Notes under the pieces: generated by a model
What the model saw: only the letters and a program-made list of their open reading frames with translations
What the model was told of the DNA's origin: nothing
Databases searched by the model: none
Origin: Helopsaltes ochotensis
Lineage: Eukaryota; Chordata; Aves; Passeriformes; Locustellidae
Direction of reading: 5' to 3'
Length of the DNA stretch: 64,000 nt
NCBI GenBank assembly: GCA_013400155.1
Contig: VXBM01001894.1
Span: forward strand, 20,710-84,709
Position numbers and translations under genes: made by a program
In this document: in pieces, positions 33,301 through 41,400 of the stretch
Position numbering within the stretch: the first letter of the stretch is position 1
Layout of the letters: every line of letters begins with the position of its first letter

Positions 33301-35103
33301 AGGGAAGCTGGAACATCTGCTTCCTTTAACTTGTTTGTAAATTCCCACTACGCTCACCAGTCAAGCAAGTTTGCAAATCCAAACAACTGCGCTGAGACAA
33401 AGTCTTGGAGAAGCGACCTGCCTTTTCATCTATTGGAAAAATGCTACAGCCCCACCTCCATCCTTTCACAAATCTGTTTTGGTTTGTTTTTAAAGGGATT
33501 TATATTTGAAAACTCCACAAATTAGTTTGAGCCAGGATTTAAACCATTCCATTTATTTTAAAAAAATGTAGTGATCAGAAGCTCAGCATAATCTGTCCCA
33601 GAATAGATTGCTCCAGAAGACAAAGCACACATGCACTTAGGAGCACACACAAAACAAGCATCTGAAGCTGAACTGCTTTTTTTGCTGATGCTGTGGAAGT
33701 ATCCAAAGGTGTGTTGTCAAATTAGCTCACACCTTGCTCTTGCAAGTCCTGCAAACTGCATGATGCAGCTCTGCAATTCCTCACACAGGCTCACCAAAGC
33801 ACTTGTGCAACAAAACACAGCCTACACAAAGCAGGGCTCTCCCCAGCCTCTTACTCATCATGAGTCTGCCTGGTTGGTTCAGCTGATGCCAAAAATGCCC
33901 CAGTAAAACAGCACCTAACAGGGGTCCTGCTTGCCTAGTAAGTGCTTGAGGAAGTTACATGAATTTCTCACTTCTGTCCAGCCCTCATTTCCACAAAACA
34001 TTTGAGCCTCACACTGTGCATGCATTAATGCCAACACGCTGTCCTCTGCCACTCAAGCAAGCCAGCAACTTCTGAAGTCCATTTGCAGGAGGAAAAGCAG
34101 CGGAACAGATTAAGCAGACAAGCCTGAGCTCCACCCAGTGCAGATTGGGAACCCCCCTGGTTTGAGGCAGGGCAGGGAGGGAGTGGCTCGAATAGAAGCC
34201 TAATTTTCTTAAAAATCAGCTTTGTAGAAAGGGTAATTACTCCTTCAGGTTCTCACTTGTGATTTCCCTACTCTGGTTTCTTCTGTCAGGTTGCTCATTG
34301 CAAAGGATGTTGGCTGAAGTTAGGTAACTTGCAACAGACTGATTAAAAAAAATCCATGTGTCTTGTCATTGTAGGATGCTTGGATGCTATGCTACTAAGT
34401 GAAATGTAGTAATTGGATACTTGGGCATGAAAAAGTTTTCATTTTCATGTAAAAAAAGATTCAACAATTCCAGCTGCTTTCATGAGTCAGCTCTCAGGGA
34501 ATGTTGTTGTGTGCCAATGTTCAGATTAACTTTTATTTTCAACCACGGCAATCAATCAGCTGGTTCTAAATAGAATGTTCAATTTAGCTGTAATAGTGCA
34601 TTTCAAAAATATGACTGTATTGCATTACAGATACTAAAATCAACAGGCTTCTGTCCTGAGTTCAGATCAAACATGTTCAGCAATATATGATTAAGTATTG
34701 AGCATGTTTTTTCAGGGACGTGTGCCATCGAAGTTGAAAACACAATTGCATGAGTTGAATGTAGCTACTCATGTGAGAGGCTGCACTCCACTGCAGCATC
34801 CCATGCTAAAGAGGTGACATTTCTACTGTGTATTTCTTCCCTCTGAGCTAGGAAAAAATGTCTAGTTTTGTTTTGCAACTCTGAGCATTATTATTAGCAG
34901 TGGCACTCCTGTGAGATTGTATTGCCACTTCTTTTGCCCAACTGGATGAATAGCTTTGCTGAGTGAATCTTGGGTTAAAAACCTGTGATCCAATCTGGCA
35001 GGACTGATCTGCTTACTTTTTCTTACAGGACAGAGCTGCTGTTTCAACCTGGGAAATTGTGGAAGGAGGACAGACAGAGAAGCAGCCTGAGAAAAAAAGC
35101 TGA
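299..35103 (+). CDS. CARS2: Mitochondrial cysteinyl-tRNA synthetase, 14 exons, 5' partial
   Basis: This class I aminoacyl-tRNA synthetase charges mitochondrial tRNA-Cys in the matrix; the vertebrate enzyme is also reported to make cysteine persulfides. Fourteen GT-AG exons (299-349, 4805-4922, 7506-7577, 8161-8266, 8979-9062, 11485-11614, 13852-13985, 16991-17058, 19607-19673, 24527-24665, 26645-26768, 28608-28706, 32058-32318, 35029-35103) join with matching phases into 509 residues ending in TGA. Visible signatures are SCGPTVYD with the HIGH-type HLGHA, KIIKRANE, GRPGWHIEC, FPHHENEIAQ and EKMSKS. The zinc ligands known from E. coli CysRS (Cys, Cys, His, Glu) all have counterparts. The first exon starts with the last base of a codon, probably Trp, so the targeting peptide and N-terminus lie upstream of the window. 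The order of conserved blocks agrees with human CARS2 as I remember it. The mitochondrial rather than cytosolic (CARS1) assignment rests on overall similarity, compact length and NAXD as neighbour. Confidence 0.96.
350..4804 (+). other. CARS2: CARS2 intron, 4.5 kb
   Basis: GT-AG intron. Apart from the tandem duplication near its start I see only unremarkable AT-rich sequence with T-runs and no recognisable gene. Confidence 0.85.
361..471 (+). repeat. 51-base tandem duplication, about 2.2 copies
   Basis: CCAGGCAGATAAACAGTGCT at 379 recurs as CCAGGCAGATATACAGTGCT at 430. GCAGTGTG-type flanks at about 364 and 464 extend the period to a third partial copy. It lies just inside the intron after the exon ending at 349. 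Confidence 0.75.
4805..4922 (+). CDS. CARS2: CARS2 exon, Rossmann core and KIIK motif
   Basis: The split Cys codon is followed by SYVRFDIIRRI, MVMGITDIDDKIIKRANE and then the donor GTAGGT. The KIIK motif is one of the two lysine motifs linked in bacterial CysRS to pyridoxal-phosphate-dependent persulfide formation. The acceptor is TTTCTCTTCCAG. Confidence 0.96.
4923..7505 (+). other. CARS2: CARS2 intron, 2.6 kb
   Basis: GT-AG intron. I see no gene, RNA or clear repeat; short T-runs only. Confidence 0.85.
7506..7577 (+). CDS. CARS2: CARS2 exon, MNISPLALARIYEEDF segment
   Basis: A 24-codon exon with phase 0 at both ends, starting MNISPLALARIYEEDF and ending QDMAALK before GTACAA. The same block follows ANE in vertebrate CARS2. 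The acceptor is preceded by a T-rich tract. Confidence 0.95.
7578..8160 (+). other. CARS2: CARS2 intron, 0.6 kb
   Basis: Short AT-rich GT-AG intron; nothing else recognised. Confidence 0.88.
8161..8266 (+). CDS. CARS2: CARS2 exon, VLPPTVYMRVTDNIP segment
   Basis: Begins VLPPTVYMRVTDNIPQIISF and runs to GQAYATSQ plus one base of a Gly codon; the donor is GTAAGA. It belongs to the connective region typical of CysRS (LPP.V.R.T..IP.I..FI). Confidence 0.95.
8267..8978 (+). other. CARS2: CARS2 intron, 0.7 kb
   Basis: Short GT-AG intron; nothing else recognised. Confidence 0.88.
8979..9062 (+). CDS. CARS2: CARS2 exon, GNVYFDVKSWGKRYG segment
   Basis: Completes the Gly codon and reads NVYFDVKSWGKRYGVLTAV, then NPDTQDEA and one base of a Val codon; the donor is GTAAGT. 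NVYFDV is the conserved CysRS strand (G.VYFDV) before the KRH..DFALWK block. Confidence 0.93.
9915..10500 (+). mobile_element. CR1 LINE fragment, 5'-truncated
   Basis: CR1 landmarks appear in order: GGGCTGCACAGGGAAGAGCA, GCCAGCAGGTCAGTGGAGGT, GGTTCCCCAG, GAGAAAGGGCCACAAA, GGAGCATCTTTCATA, CCTGGAGAAGAGAAGGCTCA, then AGAGGCTGTGGAGTCTCCAT and a CTGAGCAGGGGGTTC end. It is diverged and interrupted by a small duplication at 10268-10315. A 209-codon frame across it is not a gene. It is sense to CARS2; the boundaries are approximate. Confidence 0.85.
10268..10315 (+). repeat. About 25-base tandem duplication inside CR1
   Basis: TTTCATTTAAAGCTAAAAAA at 268-287 of this kilobase block is followed by ATTTCATTTAAAGGTAAAAA about 25 bases later. 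It is an AT-rich local duplication within the CR1 fragment. Confidence 0.7.
11485..11614 (+). CDS. CARS2: CARS2 exon with DFALWK and second zinc Cys
   Basis: Reads DSDKRHGKDFALWKAAKP, then SPWGKGRPGWHIECSTIS. The Cys of GWHIEC is the second zinc ligand of the CysRS cysteine pocket. It leaves with AG of a Ser codon before GTCAGC. The acceptor is CTCTTGCCAG. Confidence 0.96.
11615..13851 (+). other. CARS2: CARS2 intron, 2.2 kb
   Basis: GT-AG intron; no gene or clear repeat recognised. Confidence 0.85.
13852..13985 (+). CDS. CARS2: CARS2 exon with HHENE zinc-binding block
   Basis: After the split Ser it reads AVFGKQLDIHTGGIDLAFPH, then HENEIAQCEVYHQCEQW and GNYFLHS. The His and Glu of PHHENE complete the zinc site. 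The acceptor chosen is TGTTATAG. A second AG five bases downstream (TGCAG) would break the frame. The donor is GTAAGT. Confidence 0.96.
13986..16990 (+). other. CARS2: CARS2 intron, 3.0 kb
   Basis: GT-AG intron. It holds the T/G-rich block at 16571-16757; otherwise no gene or clear repeat. Confidence 0.85.
16571..16757 (+). repeat. T/G-rich low-complexity block
   Basis: About 190 bases almost wholly of T and G, with G-runs of 3-7 separated by T-runs and a GTTGTTGTTGTT / GTTTGTTTGTTT portion near the end. All three forward frames are open only because stop codons need A. Confidence 0.9.
16991..17058 (+). CDS. CARS2: CARS2 exon with KMSKS loop
   Basis: A 68-base exon reading HLHVKGSQEKMSKSLKNYIT then IK. 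KMSKS is the class I catalytic loop. It enters with two bases of a Gly codon and leaves in phase 0 before GTAATT. The acceptor follows a T-rich tract. Confidence 0.96.
17059..19606 (+). other. CARS2: CARS2 intron, 2.5 kb
   Basis: GT-AG intron with a short CR1 tail at 17312-17363; the remainder is AT-rich sequence with nothing recognised. Confidence 0.85.
17312..17363 (+). mobile_element. CR1 3' tail fragment
   Basis: GGTTGGACGTGACAGTCTCT followed by GGTCTTTTCCAACCTGAATG and ATTCTGTTC matches the last 50 bases of avian CR1. Upstream sequence is not clearly CR1. Confidence 0.75.
19607..19673 (+). CDS. CARS2: CARS2 exon, DFLKKCSSDQFRMF segment
   Basis: Reads DFLKKCSSDQFRMFCLRGSY then SS and one base of an Ala codon before GTAAGG. 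It matches the D(F/V)L...(D).FR.F.L...Y block that follows KMSKS in CysRS. The exon is short and could be missed by ORF-length filters. Confidence 0.94.
19674..24526 (+). other. CARS2: CARS2 intron, 4.9 kb
   Basis: The longest CARS2 intron in the window. I see short overlapping chance ORFs in its GC-richer middle (20-23 kb), but no gene, RNA or clear repeat. Confidence 0.82.
24527..24665 (+). CDS. CARS2: CARS2 exon, anticodon-stem region start
   Basis: The split Ala leads to IEFSDESMEDAKNVLQTISS, then FIRDANAYIKGQL and VREDVLWE plus AG of an Arg codon; the donor is GTAAGT. It corresponds to the Y/F-S...L..A...L..I..F helices of CysRS. Confidence 0.94.
24666..26644 (+). other. CARS2: CARS2 intron, 2.0 kb
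   Basis: GT-AG intron; nothing else recognised. Confidence 0.85.
26645..26768 (+). CDS. CARS2: CARS2 exon with ADDFDT motif
   Basis: Completes Arg and reads LANTKVTVKAAFADDFDTSR, then AVAAIMDLIHHGNRQLKAVT and K before GTAACC. The DDFDT motif is a hallmark of the CysRS C-terminal helical domain. Confidence 0.95.
26769..28607 (+). other. CARS2: CARS2 intron, 1.8 kb
   Basis: GT-AG intron; nothing else recognised. Confidence 0.85.
28608..28706 (+). CDS. CARS2: CARS2 exon, 33 codons
   Basis: In phase 0 at both ends; reads DAGSPRSSVVYGSIISYIEG then FFKALGMSFGERQ before GTAATG. It fits the helix between DDFDT and the C-terminal VDELVRFR-type helix of CARS2. Confidence 0.93.
28707..32057 (+). other. 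CARS2: CARS2 intron, 3.4 kb
   Basis: GT-AG intron with a perfect hairpin at 29780-29807 and a CTCCTCCTCCT tract near 30880; no gene recognised. Confidence 0.84.
29780..29807. repeat. Perfect 11-bp inverted repeat, 6-base loop
   Basis: Left arm CTTTGTTGTAG (29780-29790), loop GCTGTG, right arm CTACAACAAAG (29797-29807). The arms are exact reverse complements. Confidence 0.9.
32058..32318 (+). CDS. CARS2: CARS2 exon, C-terminal helix with Lys/Glu-rich linker
   Basis: An 87-codon exon, phase 0 at both ends. It starts VAVGGDRSAVLSSVIEELVR, continues with a linker from about 32157 to 32255, then PLLEACDSLREDLAAFGIHI and K before GTAGAA. The linker includes KEAKQERKEKRKQ and is about 18 residues longer than in human CARS2 as I remember it. 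The exon is richer in CpG than its surroundings. Confidence 0.94.
32319..35028 (+). other. CARS2: CARS2 last intron, 2.7 kb
   Basis: GT-AG intron. It contains a short GGT microsatellite at 33263-33280 and no recognised gene. Confidence 0.84.
33263..33280 (+). repeat. GGT trinucleotide microsatellite, 6 units
   Basis: TGG/GGT repeated six times without interruption within a GC-richer segment of the last CARS2 intron. Confidence 0.9.
35029..35103 (+). CDS. CARS2: CARS2 last coding exon with stop
   Basis: Reads DRAAVSTWEIVEGGQTEKQP then EKKS and TGA at 35101. STWE is shared with the end of human CARS2. The acceptor is TTTTTCTTACAG. An AATAAA signal follows 70 bases after the stop. Confidence 0.94.
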   Translation, partial: DRAAVSTWEIVEGGQTEKQPEKKS

Positions 35104-35172
35104 TCCTTCATTCTTGGACTTGCTTTTTATTTCAGCTACTTTGACAACTGTTGTAAATACTAATACTTTCAA

Positions 35173-35178
35173 AATAAA
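35173..35178 (+). terminator. CARS2: CARS2 poly(A) signal AATAAA (proximal)
   Basis: AATAAA 70 bases after the CARS2 stop, giving a very short 3' UTR. Downstream sequence has only weak GT-rich character, so use of this site is an inference. Confidence 0.6.
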
Positions 35179-35249
35179 ATCTGTTGAATAGAATGGCTAA
35201 AAACGATAGCATATAATTTGAGCAAAACTGTTGGCACTAACACTTGGTA

Positions 35250-35255
35250 AATAAA
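35250..35255 (+). terminator. CARS2: CARS2 alternative poly(A) signal AATAAA (distal)
   Basis: A second AATAAA about 150 bases after the stop, followed within 20-30 bases by GT-rich sequence (CAGGTGGTGGAAG). It is a plausible main or alternative cleavage site. Confidence 0.55.
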
Positions 35256-35269
35256 TACAGGCCTTGCAG

Positions 35270-36215
35270 CACAGGTGGTGGAAGCATCCAGAATACAAGG
35301 CAGCACAGGAGCAGCTGCACGGACTTACCACAGACATGGGTCTGTTCTACTGCAGGAACTGCCCCAGCCCAAACACTCTGTCATCTGCCCTCATCCCATG
35401 TTGCTGACCTGACACAGAATTTAAACATAGTGAAGGCAGGCAAGAACCTAGGCCTGTCTTCAAGGTAAAAACACTTAGTTTTTTATGCCTCTTGGTTTGA
35501 CAATTCTCTTCCTCTCAGACATAGGAATGGATGATACTGAAGTATTTCCTTATTGCAGTGGTGCTGCCTTGATCCTTCACCTGTAATATGATGGTATCCA
35601 GTTACCTGTAAGGCTTCGTATCTTCTGTTTGCTTTTGCACAGAATACAAGGAGATTTCTCTAGCACTGGGAGTGCAGCACACTCAGGATCTCTCCAGAAT
35701 TGGGAAGATAAAATTAGGATGTATATGTATCAGTACAAAGTATGTTTAGTTTTTACCTGTTCAATTACCTTTTTCCTAGCCCTGGCTGCTGTGGCTGTGG
35801 GCAGAGGTGGAGAAGCCTCTCTTACACTTGAGGTGACCTGTGTTGATATGGGGCTGGTACTTACCTGGTACCTGCACTTTCTTTAAATCAATTTATGAAA
35901 ACAGAAGAACCAAGAACGTCAGTTCACCTACAAGGCACTTGTGTGCTTTCAAAGTATATCTGTTCAAAAGGATAAAGGCTTCCTTTTATACTGTTGAGAA
36001 TAAAATGTGTAGCTATTTTTCTGCTCCCTTTCTCCATCATCTGTACTTCCAGAGAAGAGTGGGATGTCTCTTCATTCAGCACTGGGGCACAGGTGCTTAT
36101 TTGACACAGATGGCATTGTACATTTGCTCGTGGCTCTGTTGTTACAGCAAAACAGAGTGAATGGTGAGCAGCTCAGCTGCTGTGTGAAATGCAATCCGCA
36201 CACACCAAACAAAGT
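35270..36215. other. Intergenic region between convergent CARS2 and NAXD
   Basis: About 0.95 kb between the inferred poly(A) sites. I see no gene or recognised repeat. Short open frames on the plus strand have no family resemblance I know. Confidence 0.65.
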
Positions 36216-38302
36216 CCAGTCAATTTGCTATTATTTTTATTTCCTACCAAAAGAAACTGCTACATTCCAGAATGTTTAAAAATTTTAACAATTTGTATAC
36301 ATTAGTGAATAACAGAGTTACAACTTCTGTGTAGCTTTAAAACCAACAGGGCTGGTTGAAATCCGTACTGAGCTCTGTTAATCGATTGATTTCGCCTACA
36401 TGTCATTTAGATTATAGTACCACTGATGTTCTAATTACAAAAAAAAAAAATCATTTTAAAGGCAGCAGCTGTTTTAAAATCAGTTTTAACTTTCTGATTT
36501 CATTTAAAAGTAGTCAGGTTTCTCAAATACATTTCAGGGGGGGAAATGATAGCTTAAGTTTCCCCAAAGATGCAGACAGTTTACAAAACTGCTTAAATTA
36601 AACACTAAAACCTCATTTCTTAAGGGTAGTCTGTGAACCCTCATAGAGCAACACAAGCAAACACTTAAAAACCTATTTTAAAAATAGGTAACTGGTTTAA
36701 AAAGAAAAATGCATCAGGGTGAGGTAGTAGTCACAGTGCATCCAGAAATACCAACTCATATTCCCTATGAAGGGAAATACTTGGAGTAGCCTTTCTGATT
36801 CCAGGTGCTTTCTCCAGGCAACTATTGCAAGGAATGAGAACAGTCTGACTGGTCTGTGAGATGCCACATTCCAGCTGAGAGCACCGCAAGAGTGGCTGTG
36901 CTGAACAGGGAACATCTACTGCAATAACCGATGTGTTATGTGCTTGTTCCGGCGCTTTTATGAGCAGGAACAGCTGGAGCTGGATTGGAGGTTCAAGGGC
37001 AATACCCATTTGAATTTATTTTGCATGAACTTGCCTCCTTTTCTACTCTGGATCAATCCCTACGAGCTTTGACTCACTCTCCTGAAATTGAAGGAATGGT
37101 CCTGTGCAAAATCCCACGGAAGTTCTGCTTTACACCTAATGCTTGCCTGCTCTGTCTGTGCCAGATTAGTGTGGCTGACAGTGTGTCTGTCCTGCAAACA
37201 TCAAGTAAAAGCCTCTACACTTTATGCTCTAAAAACTCCTGCTTTTTGCAGTGCTAAGTACTGCACCTGAAACTCAAAACGCTGACCACCCTATTCTATG
37301 CCTTTGGCTTGCAGCGTACGCTGCCTGCACTCTGCTCTGAAGGTACAGGTACGAGCCCTGGGCTGCCTTTTCTTCCTTCAACTTGCATTCCTGCTGGCTC
37401 ATCACTGTCCACCTACAGACCTGTGTGCTGGGCTGCTCCGAGCTCTAACCCAGCAGGCAACTGGAGTCATAAAAGCACTTCACTCTTCCATGATCACGGA
37501 GAGCTGAACCAGTTCTGCTGGCTATCACCAAGTTTCTTGCCCCACCTAGTACCTCTCCAAATGACAATTTCACAAGTTCAGTGTATTGACCAGAAACAGA
37601 AATTCATTTTTTTTCAGGTAAGCCTAATTATTGTTTGATGAATTTTACTGCTAAGATACCTATAGCATATCTTTATTCTGCCAAGGGGAAGCCTTTTAAA
37701 AAAATAACAAGACATTACAGGAAGAGATGCCTTACCCAAATGAATGCTGCCTCTGGGACCGGGAATGGGAAAAGGCAACTAATTACATTCAAAATCTACA
37801 GCAACTCTCATGCATTCCCTTTCCAAAGAGGCTTACTTTTTGCTTCTTACTATACTAGCATGGCAAAAAATGAAGTGCAACAGCTAATTCTAGACAGAGG
37901 GTCTAAGAATGACAAGTGACAACCTTGGTGAAAACCAAGAAATTCAGTTGAGCTGGTGGAAGAAATTTATCTAAATATCAAGTGCATTTTTTTTTTTTGC
38001 TGTTCACACTTTAGTTATTGCTCAATAACTATCAAAAGGAACAGAGGAATACTTTCAGTTTAGTTTTATTATATTATAACAGATCTGCAACTACAACTTA
38101 TTTCAAACAAAACATTTTTGTATTCCAAACTCTTAAAAAATATCTACATTAATCATATTTTTCTATTCTTAAAAATAAAAAATATCTACCTAACATACCA
38201 ATGCTGCTACAGCACTTGAAAGGGTGCATTATGTAAATTCTACGGTACATGTAATTACTCTTGCAGTCATTGTTCTTCGTTTTCTTCTCTGCTGCTTTGG
38301 CT
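36216..38302 (-). other. NAXD: NAXD 3' untranslated region
   Basis: Extends from the stop codon to the best poly(A) site, about 2.1 kb. It contains other possible AATAAA signals on the minus strand (TTTATT at 38065-38070 and 37015-37020), so shorter forms are possible. No coding signal was recognised in it. The exact cleavage site is inferred. Confidence 0.65.
36236..36241 (-). terminator. NAXD: NAXD poly(A) signal AATAAA
   Basis: AATAAA on the minus strand, followed 20-40 bases downstream by a GT-rich stretch (TTTGTTTGGTGTGTG) at about 36199-36213. Signal plus downstream element make this the best NAXD end site in the region. Confidence 0.65.
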
Positions 38303-38453
38303 TCAGGTTTCGAAAAGTTTGTTAAAAGCTGTTCCAACTTCTGAAACCATGTCAGAGGCTGTCATTGAACGTCCAAATTTCTGAAAGGCTTGGTGGTTAC
38401 ACTGCCTTGTGAGGGAGCAGGCTCCAAATGCAGCCACTAGAAAGGGATTTTGA
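38303..38453 (-). CDS. NAXD: NAXD last coding exon with stop
   Basis: Reads QNPFLVAAFGACSLTRQCNH, then QAFQKFGRSMTASDMVSEVG and TAFNKLFET, followed by TGA at 38305-38303. The acceptor is TTTTCCTTTCAG. The sequence then runs into the 3' UTR without a further splice site that I can justify. Confidence 0.96.
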
Positions 38454-41400
38454 CTGAAAGGAAAAAAAAAAAATCCAACAATATTATGAAGAGAATCCGA
38501 ACACTTCCGTGCAATTTATAAGCTGGTGGACATCACCTTTGTACTTGCAATGTTAGCATTACCAGGAAGGCCTCTTAAGCAAACATGTTCTTAGACTCTT
38601 GCACTGCAGAGCATCTTTGTCTGAATTTTTTTAATCAAATACTTCCCTACCCATGGCACAGCATGTGACTGAGTGAGAAACACCACCAGGGCCAAAGCAT
38701 GCAAAAGGACAACAGGCTTAAAAAGTGGGGAAGGTGTTCCATGTCTAGTTTTACTGATGTGAAGCTTCTTGCTTTCCTTCAGAGGAAGACTGAAGGCTCA
38801 CCTGACAGCCTTCCAACCCTCTTTCCTCTCCATTCTCTGGGTAACTCCATTTAGTTTTGCCTTGCAGGGGTGGGGGAAAGTGAGGGGGATGCAGACAAGA
38901 GGTGATTTTCAGCAGGGCCATAGAGACTGCTCCAGGGCCTTCAGTAGATCAGCTTACAAGGGGTACAGTGGCAAGCGAAGACCACAACTCAAGCTAAGGC
39001 ACACTGCTGTGATGTCTCCTACACGCTTACAAACTGCCCAAGAGAGCATACCCAGACCCAGATTTGTAATGCTGAACCTCCCCCAAAGAAGCCAGCAGAG
39101 TCCAGAGCCACCTGCAGAGCACCTTTTCATAGACTGGGCCACTTCTGCTGCCTTAAAACAGAACACAACTGTAGAAGAATCAGCAGCCAGTGCCGTGCTC
39201 CAGCAAGGTGCAGGAGTATTTGAGCCACTTTGAGAGTTAATCCTGGATACCGGAATACTGCTCTGAATCAGGAGCTGTGTACAGGCTCCAGGGCTCAAGG
39301 CAGCTAAAGCACCATACTCCAAACACATCAGCATCCTCTCAAGTGCGGAATCCTACCTACTGTACCACTGCACCCCTGAAAGCCAGTGCAATCTCAGGGT
39401 TTGAAAACCTCTCTGTACAGACCCATTTTGAAATGCCAGAGCCAGGCACAAGCTGGAAGGACTGGCTGCACTGCATGCAGTGCAGTCTCCAAGCAGATGC
39501 CCTGACTCACTGAACCCAAAAAGCTCCTCCTTTCCTGCAACACATGAAGTAGGCAGGATTGGTACAGCACGTGTCTGTGAAAGGTCACCTTAACACCACT
39601 GCAGGAGACACAATGCATTGCTGATGCCAATTATACTTCTCCTTCATCTACAAAATAAAGGAGTTTCTGAGCGAGCTGTTTAGAAAAGCCACAGGAGCTC
39701 AAGTCAGGAGAGCCTGGAAAACATGTGCTGCGTTTGCTAATCGCTCCAACAATTTAATACTGCTGTGCTGTACCCCATTCAAAAATGAAGTCACTCTTTT
39801 TACGATTTTAAACGGAATTCCTCCTTTAGTGGCAGCTGCAAATTCAGATACCCAGAATGACAAAACCAAGACTGTGTATGTTAGATTTCAGAATTTTGAA
39901 GCCTAGTTCAACTCATTCCCCCTGGGGCACCTTGTGCAGTGCCCTTGTGGTAACACAAGCACAGCCGGGATAACTCCCATGGACATCTGGCACTGTGCAC
40001 CTGCATGCAGCATCCCAAAGACTACAGAAGGTCTCCACGGCTCAAGCTTCCATAGCTCATTACTTACTGAGAAAAGGGACTGTAACTACCGGACTGCTTA
40101 CATTCCTTCCAACTTGGTTATCAAGCTGATGCTTTCACAGAAAGGTTCCATGACTATCTGAACCAGCTAGTTTGGCAGGAACTGACATAATTTAACTAAA
40201 AAGCCAAAAGCCATCTGCAAGGCTGCTTTATGTACAACCAAAGTGGACTGCCATTTGGCCTTCAAAGAACTACTCTTTGAAATAGTATTTTATTTGCAAG
40301 TTTCAACATACCTGCCCCACTGAATTACTTAGCCACAATGCAGAGGGATTCACCAAAATAGAAAAAACAAACAACATGTCTTCTGAATTACGGAGATGTT
40401 ATTGCCAGTGACTACCACTTATTTATCCTTTCTACTTTCTGCCTACATTCAATTGTTTTGAAAACACATACCTCATACATAAACGTTCTTGTGAACAGGT
40501 CCAGAGGCTCTTCTGCCCCAGACTTAGGAGATGTTAGATTACTGAAGGGTTTGTCTCATTAAAATTATTACTGTTATGTGGACTGCTCTAGAACACCCTT
40601 ATACTTTTTAAACGTACATGGATACTTTCTTACCAAAATCTCCAATTTCATTCGGAAATTTATATCACAGCAGGTCTATGACAGTTGCCATAGGTGAACA
40701 CAGACTCACAGCAATTAAGTTATTAATTAATATTCATACCCATTTGTTTTTTCAGCTCCAGCAACAAATGCCCAGTGTGCCAAGACTCCAAGAGAACCAG
40801 AAAGGAGGTCCCCCTGTCCACCACATCTTCGGCTGCTTCCTTCATGACTGCACACAAGTACTGTGAACAGACAAACCAAAACCAAAGTCATGTGCTTTTA
40901 TCCCTCTGTTTACAATGACAGCACTGCAGCTGCAAGGGTTACCCTCTGAGGCACACAGCAAATAACAGGTGAGAGACTTAACACAGGCAGCAGAATATGC
41001 TGAAATACACTTTTCTTAAAAAAAAAGAAAAAAGCATTAATATTTTTAAAAATACTTTTCTCATTACCTTTTAATCCTTTGCACATAACATTGCACAATG
41101 TGCACACTTTCTCCACTTCACTCAGCCTGCATAGGTGAGTTTAGTTATTCATGTGGCATCATGGACCATCACCCCAAACTGGACCAGGTCCTTCCACAAA
41201 GCCACTGCACAAACACAACTCTTCAGTGCCTCTGAACTTCAGAGTTTGCCAATGTAAACCAAGGTGTTAACAAAAAGCAAATGCAAAATAGAACTAAAAT
41301 CTCAAATGTTCTATCACGTCCATCATGAAAATATTTTATTGAAACAACCTCTTCCTTAGACTTTGTAAAAAGCACATGCAAGACAGATTTATTTTTTTCT

